From assembly GCA_045862995.1 (NCBI GenBank), contig BTVX01000017.1, forward strand, positions 13,591 to 77,590: a DNA stretch of 64,000 bases, given 5' to 3'. Positions 9,066-17,304 of this stretch are shown here, one piece after another; positions within the stretch are counted from its first letter, which is position 1; the number at the start of each line of letters is the position of its first letter. Position numbers and translations under genes: made by a program. This DNA comes from UBA2387 sp019454665 (GTDB lineage: Bacteria > Armatimonadota > Fimbriimonadia > Fimbriimonadales > Fimbriimonadaceae). The notes beneath the pieces are model-generated. The model was not told the origin of the DNA and ran no database searches. It saw only the letters and a program-made list of their open reading frames with translations.

Positions 9066-10080
9066 CTAGACTCGTATATCCCGCGGAACATCTTGACGAG
9101 ACGTCCTGATTTCGGCCAACACCTTCTCCGCCACAAGCTCTTGAGACAGGGCGCGCCACGAATTCTCCCTCGCCCGAGTGCAGCTTCGGGCCCTGACGCG
9201 TATACTGGAGACCGATTTCGTCGTCCAGACAAACGAGGTTGATCGCAGCGCTTACCGCTGCTGTACCACCTGTAAAATCTGCGATGACCTCATTGGCCAT
9301 ATAGGTCCGAATCATATCGTCAACAAGAGGACACAGTTCCGCAATGATCTTGGCAACATCCGAGGCGTCCGACACTGGACAGGGGCTGACTTTGACTTTT
9401 GGCCAAAGCGCTTTCAGCGCTCCCTGCACGGCCTTGAACTCGCTCTCCGTTTGCTCGGTCTTGATGAGCACGACTTCCTTGAGCTTTGGGACATGAGCCT
9501 GAATTGCAAGAAACAACGGACCAAACGTGGTGGGGGCGACGCGATTCCAGAATTCGCTCCTAGCCGCATCAAGGGAAAATGCTTGGCGATCCGCGTCTCC
9601 ACCAGCAATGTGGACCCTTTCTCGTAGACGATCGACATCTTTCATCAAGAGGTCAAGGTCGGGGTATGCACCCCGACGATCCTCGCCTCGGTTACCGAAA
9701 CAGCTCAGAGGAGCCAGAAGCGCAGACCGGGGTTCAATACGCATCAGGCTGGTGCTGCCCCTATCCAGCGGGATTGTCCTACCCGCCAGCCACAGAGACA
9801 GGCCCGATAGCGCAAGGAGAACAAGAACCCAACCTGCTTCCCACAACGTCGGCCCCGTTCGTCCTACGCGAGCGAATGGGATGCTCTGAATGAGCGTGTA
9901 AACGAACTCTCCAGTTACCGACAAGGTCACAAGAAGCAACCCTCCCAGTGCAAACTTAGCGAGTGGAGCCAATGGCGCCCTCAATCCGTCGTAGGCCGTC
10001 TCGACCAAACCCGATCGTCGTCTGCGTCTTCGTAACGTCAATCCCTGCAACATCACAAAAGGATAGCACAGAACGGACAT
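9066..10080 (-). CDS. Orphan two-helix membrane protein with CARF-like domain (probable 3' frameshift)
   Basis: Predicted membrane-anchored nucleotide sensor. An Arg-rich N-terminus is followed by two hydrophobic helices (about residues 40-64 and 80-101), a linker, then a Rossmann-like domain. That domain has a beta-strand/helix start (A-P-T-T-F-G-P-L-F-L-A-I-Q-A), V-V-L-I-K-T-E-Q-T-E, and the motif A-D-F-T-G-G-T-A-A-V-S-A-A (about 265-277). D-x-T-G-G-T-x-x-x-S-A is characteristic of CARF domains of the Cas02710/Card1 class, which bind cyclic oligoadenylate; SAVED is the alternative. In one frame the reading continues to 8575 antisense to panD and ccmF, which is implausible. A one-base shift near 9125-9190 gives a coding-like tail ending at TAG 9066-9068. 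Start ATG 10080, or 10053, has no clear RBS. No cas or cyclase gene is nearby. Confidence 0.6.
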
Positions 10081-10420
10081 TTGCGCACGCTAGAAGTGCG
10101 CGAAGGCGCTTAGATCAGGTTCGCAGTCATGGGCCTCCAGGCAGCCTCATCAGAGTCGCCCTGCCGTATTGGCAATTGAAGGGTGCCCTCGGTGGCGGCC
10201 CTTTGCCAGCGGCTGCAACGAATGGACATGACTAGCCACCACTGTCTCAAGGAGCCGCTGGCTGACGTCAGGATGCTTGCTCATCGTCCGGCAATCCAGG
10301 CGCAAGTGCGATCACCCCAAACTCCTGAAAACGGGGTCCCAGAGACGAGACTGACTGTGCCCGATTCCATCTTGTCACCTGTGCTTTGGTTGCTGCCTCA
10401 ATCTACCATACGGTCCACCG
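10081..10420. other. 340-base intergenic region
   Basis: Lies between the start of the CARF-like gene and the end of the transaldolase gene. Open frames here lack ribosome-binding sites and family resemblance. It should hold the promoter of the CARF-like gene; I see no convincing -35/-10 pair, repeats or RNA gene. Confidence 0.5.
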
Positions 10421-11077
10421 CTAACCGATCGTTAGGCCGGCGGCGTTCCAGTCGTCCAAGAACCGCTTCAGGCCCGAGTCGGTCAGGGGGTGTTTGAACA
10501 GTTGGCGCAGCACCGAAAGCGGCATCGTCGAAACGTGCGCCCCGGCGGCGAGCGCATCCACCACGTGTTTGGGGTGGCGGATCGAGGCCACCAGGACCTC
10601 CGACTCGAAGCCGTATTCCTCGACCATCGCCACGGTCTCGCGGACCGCCTCCATCCCGTCGCCGGAAACGTCGTCCACCCGGCCCACAAAGTTCGAGATA
10701 TAGGTCGCGCCCGCCTTGGCGGCCAGCAGCGCCTGCGTCACGGTGAACACCAGGGTCACATTCGTGCGGATGCCGCGCTCGGTCAGCGTGTTCACCAAGC
10801 GCACGCCTGGCTCGATGAGCGGCACTTTGACCACGATCTGAGGGTGCCACGAGACGATTTCCAGGGCTTCCTTGAGCATCGCGTCGTACTCGGTGGCCAC
10901 GACTTCGGCGCTGATCGCGCCGCCCGGAACGGCCTCGCAGATGGCCAGAACGGTCTCCTTGAACCCGCGCCCCGACTTGGCGATCAGGGTCGGGTTGGTG
11001 GTCACGCCGTCAATGACGCCCCACGCGGCGGCTTCGCGCACTTCGGCCAGGTCGCCGGTGTCCAAGAACAGCTTCAT
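10421..11077 (-). CDS. tal: Transaldolase (FSA/TalC-like short form)
   Basis: Class I aldolase of the short transaldolase group, transferring dihydroxyacetone units in the non-oxidative pentose phosphate pathway. The 218-residue protein starts M-K-L-F-L-D-T-G-D and includes G-V-T-T-N-P-T-L-I-A-K. The Schiff-base lysine is Lys84 in V-V-K-V-P-L. Length and motifs match the TalC/FSA subfamily; the sequence cannot decide between true transaldolase and fructose-6-phosphate aldolase activity. I use ATG 11077; longer readings have no homology-like sequence. The MarR gene lies just upstream in the same direction, 29 bases away. Confidence 0.9.
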   Translation of the reverse strand: MKLFLDTGDLAEVREAAAWGVIDGVTTNPTLIAKSGRGFKETVLAICEAVPGGAISAEVVATEYDAMLKEALEIVSWHPQIVVKVPLIEPGVRLVNTLTERGIRTNVTLVFTVTQALLAAKAGATYISNFVGRVDDVSGDGMEAVRETVAMVEEYGFESEVLVASIRHPKHVVDALAAGAHVSTMPLSVLRQLFKHPLTDSGLKRFLDDWNAAGLTIG

Positions 11078-11106
11078 GGGCCTGATTGTACTGGTTTGGC
11101 GCGGGG

Positions 11107-11538
11107 CTACTCGGCGGCGATCTTCTCGAACACGCGCACCATCGTTCGGGCTTCGGTCTCCGTGAGGTGGCTGGCGAAGTGCTCCTCGATGGCCCAGGAG
11201 TAGCTCACCCAAGCCCGCGCGCGCGCCTTCAACCCCGCATCGGTGAGCACGGCATAGGCGCCTCGGCGATCGTTCGGGCACATCTCGCGCTGGATGTAGC
11301 CCATCTTCTCCAGCTTGTCCAACCGACGCGTGAGGCCGCTTCGGCTGAGCAGGATCTGGTCGGCCAGGTCGCTGAGCCGCATCTTCCCGCCCGCGTATTC
11401 CAGCGTGACCAGCACGTCGTAGACCTCGGGGGGCAGCGTCCTCGCCCGAGTGACGTCGGCCTCGATGGACTTGAGCACCTTGGCATGGGATGTGAGGAAC
11501 AAGCGATAGGCTTCCTTCCTCAAATCGTCGAGCGCCAT
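11107..11538 (-). CDS. MarR-family transcriptional regulator
   Basis: Winged-helix dimeric repressor. The 143-residue protein has the MarR helix-turn-helix (M-R-L-S-D-L-A-D-Q-I-L-L-S-R-S-G-L-T-R-R) and the wing D-x-R-x-G-A-Y-A-V-L-T. ATG 11538 is chosen because AGGAGG lies six bases upstream. It is divergent from the malate dehydrogenase gene, with a small inverted repeat between them, so autoregulation and control of the neighbour are plausible. The ligand is unknown. Confidence 0.9.
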   Translation of the reverse strand: MALDDLRKEAYRLFLTSHAKVLKSIEADVTRARTLPPEVYDVLVTLEYAGGKMRLSDLADQILLSRSGLTRRLDKLEKMGYIQREMCPNDRRGAYAVLTDAGLKARARAWVSYSWAIEEHFASHLTETEARTMVRVFEKIAAE

Positions 11539-11554
11539 GCGTCCTCCTGCAATA

Positions 11555-11568
11555 GTTGCATCGTCAAC
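11555..11568. promoter_or_regulatory. Candidate MarR operator (GTTG-6-CAAC)
   Basis: Inverted repeat GTTG, six bases, CAAC, with AT-rich flanks, 17 bases upstream of the marR start in the divergent marR/mdh intergenic region. Position and half-site shape fit a MarR-family operator; no other copy was seen. Confidence 0.4.
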
Positions 11569-11694
11569 ATTATGGCACGGGAGGGCCCAAGTCCCAGAGC
11601 GGGGCGGCAGGTGCCATAATCGGGGTGCTCCACGACCCCTGACGCCCGACCCTCGCGCGGCCGGGGCCGCGACGCAGGAGATGACGAACCCTTC

Positions 11695-12618
11695 ATGAAA
11701 GTCAGCATCATTGGCGGCGGAGGCCGCGTCGGTTCGGACGCCGCTTACGCGCTTCAACTCGGCGGCATCGTCCGCGAAATCGCCCTCGTGGACATGAACG
11801 AGGACATGGCTTCGGGCGAAGCCCTCGACCTGCGCCACGGCGCGGCCCTCACTGGAAACTGCCGGTTCACCAGCGGCCAGTACAACGTGGTGGATGGCAG
11901 CGACTGCGTCGTGATCACCGCCGGCCTTCGGCGCAAGCCCGACGAGTCGCGCCTGCAACTGGTCAACCGCAACGTCAGCCTTTTCCGCTCGATCCTCGAT
12001 TCGCTGAAGGGCTGCAAGCTCGCCGACGGCGCGACGATCGTCGTCGTTTCGAACCCGGTGGACATCCTCACGCAGTTGGCCGTCGAAGCGGACATCGTGC
12101 CGACCTCGCAGGTGCTGGGTCTTGGTACGGTCTTGGACACGTGCCGCTTCCGCTCGCTTTTGGCCGACCACTTCAAGGTCGGCGCGCGAGACGTGCATGC
12201 CTTGATCCTAGGCGAGCACGGCGATTCGATGGTGCCGATCTGGTCCTCGGCCACGATCAACGGCGTCAAGATGTCGAGCCTCCCGGGTTGGACCCAGGAA
12301 GTCGCCGACGAGGTCTTCGCGTTCACGCGCAAGTCGGGCGCGGAAGTCATCCGCCTGAAGGGTGGCGCGGGCCGGGCCGTGGGCGTTTCGATCAAGGAAG
12401 TCGTCGAAGCCATCGCCCTCGATTCGGGCGCGTTGCTCCCCGTTTCGGCATTGCAGAGCGGCAAGCTGGGCATCAGCGGCATCAGCCTCTCGCTGCCGAC
12501 CGTCGTCGGTCGGAAAGGCGTCGTGCAGATTCTCGAGCCGGATGTCACCGAAGCCGAGCGCGAGGGCCTGCACAAGTCGGCCGCATCGCTGAAAGAAGTC
12601 TACGGCCAGCTCGAGTAG
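11695..12618 (+). CDS. mdh: Malate dehydrogenase (LDH/MDH superfamily)
   Basis: NAD-dependent interconversion of malate and oxaloacetate in the TCA cycle. The 307-residue protein has the dinucleotide motif G-G-G-G-R-V-G and an aspartate at the end of the second strand (L-V-D-M-N), favouring NAD over NADP. In the substrate loop T-A-G-L-R-R-K-P, Arg80 sits where lactate dehydrogenases carry Gln, which indicates malate/oxaloacetate specificity. The catalytic His is in G-E-H-G-D-S-M-V-P. Overall the sequence is of the LDH-like MDH type. A CATAAT box lies about 75 bases upstream. Confidence 0.9.
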   Translation: MKVSIIGGGGRVGSDAAYALQLGGIVREIALVDMNEDMASGEALDLRHGAALTGNCRFTSGQYNVVDGSDCVVITAGLRRKPDESRLQLVNRNVSLFRSILDSLKGCKLADGATIVVVSNPVDILTQLAVEADIVPTSQVLGLGTVLDTCRFRSLLADHFKVGARDVHALILGEHGDSMVPIWSSATINGVKMSSLPGWTQEVADEVFAFTRKSGAEVIRLKGGAGRAVGVSIKEVVEAIALDSGALLPVSALQSGKLGISGISLSLPTVVGRKGVVQILEPDVTEAEREGLHKSAASLKEVYGQLE

Positions 12619-12637
12619 TCGGCTGGTCGCGTTCATT

Positions 12638-12676
12638 GCGGGGTGTCGCGGTCCAACTCGGACTGCGACACCCCGC
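12638..12676. terminator. 12-bp perfect inverted repeat between mdh and amidase
   Basis: Arms at 12638-12649 and 12665-12676 are exact complements, extended inward by GTCC/GGAC. There is no T-run, so it is not a classic intrinsic terminator. It ends where a -10-like CATAAT begins and may insulate the leaderless amidase gene from mdh transcription. Confidence 0.5.
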
Positions 12677-12687
12677 ATAATAGGGGC

Positions 12688-13290
12688 ATGACACCGTGGC
12701 ACCTGCTCCTCAGCCTCGTCGTCGCGCAAGTCAACCCGGCCGAAGTTCTCGACAAGAACTACGCGGACTTCAAAGACCCCGGCTACCTTCAGATCGTGTG
12801 GGCGGACTCGCCCAACTTCGGATTCCGGCCCGAAGACGCGGTGATTGACACCGTGGTGCTCCACCACACGGCCAGCCCGACGCTGAGCGGCGTGGTCAAG
12901 TGGTTCGCCATGACCGAGAGCCAGGTGAGCGCGCACTACACGATCGGGAAGGACGGTTCGATCGTCCAGCACGTGAGCACGATCAACCGCGCCTGGCACG
13001 CAGGGCGGAGCGTGGACCACCTGGGCCGCGAGAACCTGAACAACTTCTCGGTCGGCATCGAGATGGTGAACGTGGGCGACGGGAAGGACCCGTGGACCGA
13101 CGAGCAGGTCGAGGCGACCCGGCTGCTGATTCTGAGCTTGAAGCGCCGATTCCCCCTGAAGTTCATCACAACCCACGAATACATCGCCGTGCCGAAGGGC
13201 CGTAAGAACGACCCGCGCGCCTTCCCATGGGAGAAGATGCACGACACAGGCCTGGAGATCATCCGCACGCCGGGCATCGCTCCCGGTTAG
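12688..13290 (+). CDS. N-acetylmuramoyl-L-alanine amidase (Amidase_2 type), secreted
   Basis: Zinc enzyme cutting the bond between muramic acid and the peptide stem. The 200-residue protein has a short hydrophobic N-terminus (W-H-L-L-L-S-L-V-V-A-Q) that may be a signal peptide. Zinc and active-site features of the PGRP/Amidase_2 fold are visible: V-L-H-H-T-A-S, S-A-H-Y-T-I-G-K-D-G, A-W-H-A-G-R-S, and a late T-H-E-Y. The ATG is seven bases after CATAAT with no Shine-Dalgarno, suggesting a leaderless message. It is convergent with rho, 14 bases apart. Confidence 0.87.
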   Translation: MTPWHLLLSLVVAQVNPAEVLDKNYADFKDPGYLQIVWADSPNFGFRPEDAVIDTVVLHHTASPTLSGVVKWFAMTESQVSAHYTIGKDGSIVQHVSTINRAWHAGRSVDHLGRENLNNFSVGIEMVNVGDGKDPWTDEQVEATRLLILSLKRRFPLKFITTHEYIAVPKGRKNDPRAFPWEKMHDTGLEIIRTPGIAPG

Positions 13291-13304
13291 GCCGCACTCC
13301 CCGC

Positions 13305-14687
13305 TCAGACGGTGGCGCGCGTTTTCTGAACCACGCTGTCGAGGAACGCCGAATTGGTCGGCGTGCGTTTGAGCAGCTTGATCAGCGCTTCGGTGGCCTC
13401 GACGCTGTTTTCCTGATTGGCCAGGAGCCGGTGCAACTGCACGACGCCCTCGAGTTCGTCTTTCTTGAAGAGGAGCTCCTCGTGGCGGGTGGACGACCGG
13501 CGGACGTCTATGGCGGGCCAGATGCGCCGCTCGGCGAGATCGCGGTCCAACACGATTTCCATGTTGCCCGTGCCTTTGAACTCCTCGAAGATGGCGTCGT
13601 CCATGCGGCTGCCCGTGTCCACGAGCGCCGAGGCGATGACCGTCATCGAGCCACCCTCTTCGATGTTGCGCGCCGCGCCGAAGAACCGGCGGGGGCGATA
13701 GAGGGCCGAGGGGTCCAGACCGCCCGAAAGTGTTCGGCCCGAGGGGTTGATCGTGAGGTTGCTGGCGCGGGAAAGGCGCGTCAGCGAGTCGAGCAGGATG
13801 ACCACGTCGCGACCGGCTTCGACCAATCGCTTGGCTTGCTCCAGGCACAGGTCGGCGACGCGCATGTGGTTTTCGGCGGGCTCGTCGAACGTCGAGGAGA
13901 TGACCTGGCCCTTGACGCTGCGCCGCATGTCGGTGACTTCTTCGGGCCGCTCGTCTACCAACAGGACCATGAGATACACGTCCGGGTGATTGGTGGTGAC
14001 CGCGTTGGCGATCGTCTTGAGCATGCTCGTCTTGCCGGCTTTGGGGGGCGAGACGATGAGGCCGCGTTGGCCCATGCCGATGGGGGCGATGAGATCAATG
14101 ATGCGGGCCGCGATCTTGTCCGGCGTCGTCTCCATCATGATGCGCCGGTCGGGATAGAGCGGAGTGAGTTCGTCGAAGTTCTTGCGTCCGCTCTGGGCGA
14201 GCGCCACGGCGCCGATGCCGTTCACGCTTTCGACGCGGAGCATGCCCTTGTACTTCTCGCCTTCTTTCGGCAGTCGCGCCAAGCCGTAAACGGTGTCGCC
14301 GGGGCGGAGGTTGAAGCGCTTGATCTGCGACTGCGAGACGTAGATGTCTTCGAGCGAGGGCGAATAGTTGTCCCGGCGCAGGAATCCCCAACCGTCGTTC
14401 AGGATTTCGAGAATGCCCCGGCCGTAGGTGAGTCCTTCGACGTCGAGGTTGACGTTCAGCAGTTGCTCGATGACTTCGGAGCGGGACGTGCTGAGGGGGA
14501 TCTTGGCCGCCTTGGCGGCCTTGGCCAGTTCGGCGGGGGTCATGGAATCAAAGTGGGCGTAATCCACTTCGGGCATCTGTTCGAGGTCGGACAGATCGGT
14601 CTTCGGCATCTGACCGGCGCCGCCTCGTTTGCGCCGACGGTTTTGTCCGCCTCCATCGGCAGACTTTCGTGGTCTGAATTGGTGCAT
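13305..14687 (-). CDS. rho: Transcription termination factor Rho
   Basis: Hexameric RNA helicase that ends transcription. The 460-residue protein has a basic N-terminal extension, the Rho N domain, the cold-shock-like RNA-binding domain (G-I-L-E-I-L-N-D-G-W-G-F-L-R) and the ATPase core. Walker A is P-P-K-A-G-K-T, and the R-loop S-L-T-R-L-S-R-A-S and arginine finger region are recognisable. ATG 14687 has AGGAG upstream. The hpt gene lies upstream on the same strand, 65 bases away. Presence of Rho agrees with the scarcity of intrinsic terminators in this window. Confidence 0.97.
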   Translation of the reverse strand: MHQFRPRKSADGGGQNRRRKRGGAGQMPKTDLSDLEQMPEVDYAHFDSMTPAELAKAAKAAKIPLSTSRSEVIEQLLNVNLDVEGLTYGRGILEILNDGWGFLRRDNYSPSLEDIYVSQSQIKRFNLRPGDTVYGLARLPKEGEKYKGMLRVESVNGIGAVALAQSGRKNFDELTPLYPDRRIMMETTPDKIAARIIDLIAPIGMGQRGLIVSPPKAGKTSMLKTIANAVTTNHPDVYLMVLLVDERPEEVTDMRRSVKGQVISSTFDEPAENHMRVADLCLEQAKRLVEAGRDVVILLDSLTRLSRASNLTINPSGRTLSGGLDPSALYRPRRFFGAARNIEEGGSMTVIASALVDTGSRMDDAIFEEFKGTGNMEIVLDRDLAERRIWPAIDVRRSSTRHEELLFKKDELEGVVQLHRLLANQENSVEATEALIKLLKRTPTNSAFLDSVVQKTRATV

Positions 14688-14752
14688 CGGAACGCTCCTG
14701 CTTGGGAGAAATGGGAAGGGTCTGGAAGAAGCGCGGCTTCCGGGGGAGGTGA

Positions 14753-15262
14753 TCAGCCGCCTAAGACGGCGATATGCCCGAGATTGCGATACTGCTCCGC
14801 GCTATCCAACCCGTATCCTACCACAAACTCGTTGGGAATCTCAAATCCCAAAAAATCCACGTTCACTTCGACCATGCGTGCCGTGGGCTTGGAAAGCAGG
14901 GCGGCCACTCGAAGGCTCTTCGGTCGGCGGGTGGCGAACAGCTCGCGCAGGTGCTTGAGCGTCTGGCCCGTGTCCACGATGTCCTCGACCAACAACACGT
15001 TGCGGTCCTCGAACGAGGTGTCGGCGTCCTTTTTGAGTTGGACGATGCCGCTGGAGCGTTGCTCGGTGCCGTAGCTGCTCACTTGGATGAAGTCCACGGC
15101 CACCTCGCCGACCAGACGGCGCACCAAGTCGGCGTGGAACAGGAAGGCGCCCTTCAGCACACAAACGGCCAGGATGGGCTCGCCTGCGTAGGCGGCGTTG
15201 ATGTCGCGGGCCATCTCGTCCATCCGGTGTTGGATGGCATCAGCCGTTAGGAGGGTCGTCAT
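14753..15262 (-). CDS. hpt: Hypoxanthine phosphoribosyltransferase
   Basis: Purine salvage: hypoxanthine or guanine plus PRPP gives IMP or GMP. The 169-residue protein has the PRPP-binding loop V-L-L-V-E-D-I-V-D-T-G-Q-T-L, the K-G-A-F-L-F motif and the V-D-F-I-Q-V-S-S-Y flexible loop. I choose ATG 15262; the longer reading shadows guaA. A -10-like TAGAAT on this strand (15272-15277) ends nine bases from the start codon, so the message may be leaderless. It is divergent from guaA, pairing purine salvage with de novo GMP synthesis. Confidence 0.95.
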   Translation of the reverse strand: MTTLLTADAIQHRMDEMARDINAAYAGEPILAVCVLKGAFLFHADLVRRLVGEVAVDFIQVSSYGTEQRSSGIVQLKKDADTSFEDRNVLLVEDIVDTGQTLKHLRELFATRRPKSLRVAALLSKPTARMVEVNVDFLGFEIPNEFVVGYGLDSAEQYRNLGHIAVLGG

Positions 15263-15320
15263 GAGACGGTGGGATTCTACTTCCTCGCCCCCGTTCATTC
15301 GATCTGTCAAACTATGGAAC

Positions 15321-16862
15321 ATGTCCCTGAACGCGGGCCACGAGCTTGTTCTCGTCGTGGATTTCGGTGGCCAATACACCCAGCTGATCGTGCGCCGCAT
15401 CCGCGAACACGGGGTCTACAGCGAGATGGTGCCTTACACCAAAGCGGCCGCAGCCATCCGCGAACGCAAACCCGCCGCTGTGGTGCTGAGCGGGGGACCG
15501 CGATCGGTGGACGAGGCCGACGCTCCGACCATGGACCCAGCCGTGCTCCAGGGCATCCCGACGCTGGGCATCTGTTACGGCCACCAGTGGCTCGCGGCCA
15601 ACATGGGCGGCGCGGCGCGCAAAGCCGAAGGCCGCGAATACGGCAGGCAGGCACTGACCTCGGTCGCCGCCAACTCCTGGTTGACCGGCCTTGCTTCGCG
15701 TCAGGTGTGGATGAGCCACGGCACCGAGGTCGTCCAGCCTCCCTCCGGAGCCGAAGTCATCGCCTCGACCGACGGTTGTCCGGTCGCGGCGTTCGCCGAC
15801 GAGGCGAACAAGCGGTACGGCGTCCAGTTCCATCCCGAGGTCAGCCACACGCCAGCCGGCAATGAGATCCTGCGCCGGTTTCTGTTCGAGCGCGTAGGGC
15901 TCAAGGGCGATTGGACGACGGCCAACTTCATTGAAGAGAGCGTCGCCCGCATCCGCGAGGAGGTCGGCGATGCGAAGGTGCTATGCGCCGTCAGCGGCGG
16001 CGTGGACAGTTCGGTCATGGCCGCCTTGCTGACGCGGGCCATCGGCGATCGGGCGGTCTGCGTGTTCGTGGACCACGGGCTGTTGCGCAAAGGCGAGGCC
16101 GATCAGGTTCGTCGGGCGTTCACCGAGCACTTTCACCCGCGGCTGATCGTGTTCGATGCTCGGGCCCGGTTCTTCTCGGCGCTTGCGTCCATCACCGATC
16201 CCGAGCAGAAGCGCAAGACGATCGGCGAGCAGTTCGTGCGCGTGTTCGAAGACCACGCCGAAGAGCTCAAGGACTGCACGTTCTTGGCGCAGGGCACGCT
16301 CTATCCCGATGTGATCGAGAGCGGCAGTTCGACAGCGGCCAAGATCAAGACCCACCACAACGTGGGCGGTCTGCCGGACTGGATGCGGCTCAAGCTGATC
16401 GAGCCGTTGCGCTGGCTGTTCAAGGACGAGGTGCGCGCGCTGGGGCGAGCGTTGGGCTTGCCCGAGGAAATGGTCGAGCGCGAACCGTTCCCCGGCCCGG
16501 GCCTGGCGGTCAGGATTTTGGGCGAAGTGACGCCGGCTCGAGTCGCCACCGTTCAGGAGGCCGACTGGATTTTCCGCACGGAGTTGCGCGCCCGCGGGCT
16601 GAACGTGGGCATCTGGCAGTCGTATGCAGCGCTGCTGGGGGATGTGCGAAGCGTGGGGGTCATGGGCGACGCCCGCACCTACGAGAATCCGATCATTCTA
16701 CGAGCGGTGCAGAGCGAGGACGCCATGACGGCGACGGCCGCCCCTATTCCGTTCGACGTTTTGGAGCACATCGCCACGCGGATCGTGAACGAGGTGCCGG
16801 GCGTGAACCGCGTGCTGTACGACCTCACCAGCAAGCCGCCGGCGACGATCGAGTGGGAGTAG
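15321..16862 (+). CDS. guaA: GMP synthase (glutamine-hydrolysing)
   Basis: Converts XMP to GMP with glutamine as ammonia donor. The 513-residue protein has an N-terminal class I amidotransferase with the nucleophile in L-G-I-C-Y-G-H-Q and the His/Glu pair in F-H-P-E-V. The ATP pyrophosphatase domain follows with the P-loop A-V-S-G-G-V-D-S-S, then the C-terminal dimerisation domain ending T-I-E-W-E. ATG 15321 begins the recognisable family N-terminus. It is divergent from hpt with 58 bases between. Confidence 0.97.
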   Translation: MSLNAGHELVLVVDFGGQYTQLIVRRIREHGVYSEMVPYTKAAAAIRERKPAAVVLSGGPRSVDEADAPTMDPAVLQGIPTLGICYGHQWLAANMGGAARKAEGREYGRQALTSVAANSWLTGLASRQVWMSHGTEVVQPPSGAEVIASTDGCPVAAFADEANKRYGVQFHPEVSHTPAGNEILRRFLFERVGLKGDWTTANFIEESVARIREEVGDAKVLCAVSGGVDSSVMAALLTRAIGDRAVCVFVDHGLLRKGEADQVRRAFTEHFHPRLIVFDARARFFSALASITDPEQKRKTIGEQFVRVFEDHAEELKDCTFLAQGTLYPDVIESGSSTAAKIKTHHNVGGLPDWMRLKLIEPLRWLFKDEVRALGRALGLPEEMVEREPFPGPGLAVRILGEVTPARVATVQEADWIFRTELRARGLNVGIWQSYAALLGDVRSVGVMGDARTYENPIILRAVQSEDAMTATAAPIPFDVLEHIATRIVNEVPGVNRVLYDLTSKPPATIEWE

Positions 16863-16870
16863 TCACCTCG

Positions 16871-16911
16871 AAAAAAACAAAACCGGGTTTACCGCCGAGC
16901 GGCAAACCCGG
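16871..16911 (-). terminator. Intrinsic terminator of the small gene at 16939-17133
   Basis: A stem with arms CCGGGTTT (16883-16890) and AAACCCGG (16904-16911) plus an inner CCGC/GCGG. On the minus strand it is followed by TTTTGTTTTTTT (complement of 16871-16882). This is the best intrinsic terminator in the window; it may also slow guaA readthrough. Confidence 0.85.
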
Positions 16912-16938
16912 ATCAACTCCGAAACCGAAGCGTCTGGT

Positions 16939-17133
16939 TCAGACCTCTTCGGCTTTGGTGGCCTTGTAGGTGGCTTCGTTGACGAACTTGTAGAGCTTCG
17001 CACCGCCGTGCTCGGCCATCAGCGCGTAGCGCGTCTGTTCGCCCGACTTGGTCTTGCGGACCATCTTGGTCTTCTTGATGGCGCTTTCCGGCACATCAAC
17101 ATGAGAACGCGTCTTCAGATTGTAAAACTGCAT
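16939..17133 (-). CDS. Small conserved basic protein (64 aa)
   Basis: Function unknown. The sequence M-Q-F-Y-N-L-K-T-R-S-H-V-D-V-P-E-S resembles short proteins in other phyla that begin M-x-F-Y-N-x-K-x-x-x-x-V-x-V-P, with a K-rich middle (K-K-T-K-M-V-R-K-T-K-S-G) and K-L-Y-K-F-V near the end. The resemblance is from memory. ATG 17133 is preceded by GGAAGGAGAAG at normal spacing. It is a single-gene unit with its own terminator and is divergent from the Fur-family gene, so it is probably highly expressed. The basic, compact nature would fit nucleic-acid or ribosome association. Confidence 0.75.
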   Translation of the reverse strand: MQFYNLKTRSHVDVPESAIKKTKMVRKTKSGEQTRYALMAEHGGAKLYKFVNEATYKATKAEEV

Positions 17134-17288
17134 CGTCTGCTTCTCCTTCCGGGGAGCCACATACGGTCCTCCACCGAGTCTAGGTTCGCCAGTCAGCATA
17201 GCACAAAGATTTCGCCCTGTGAAGGGGGAAACCACGAAAATGAACGATTCGCTGGGCTTTGAGTCCAGCAGGCGGCTCCGTAGGACTG

Positions 17289-17294
17289 TACAAT
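17289..17294 (+). promoter_or_regulatory. -10-like element (TACAAT) for the Fur-family gene
   Basis: Ends ten bases before the GTG start with no Shine-Dalgarno between, consistent with a leaderless or near-leaderless message. Confidence 0.4.
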
Positions 17295-17304
17295 CCCTAT
17301 CGTC

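Noticed and set aside
10183..10497. 104-codon plus-strand frame
   Set aside because: Overlaps the end of the transaldolase gene, with no RBS or recognisable features.
15262..15320. TTGACA upstream of hpt as a -35 box
   Set aside because: It lies 25 bases from the TAGAAT box, too far for a normal promoter spacer.
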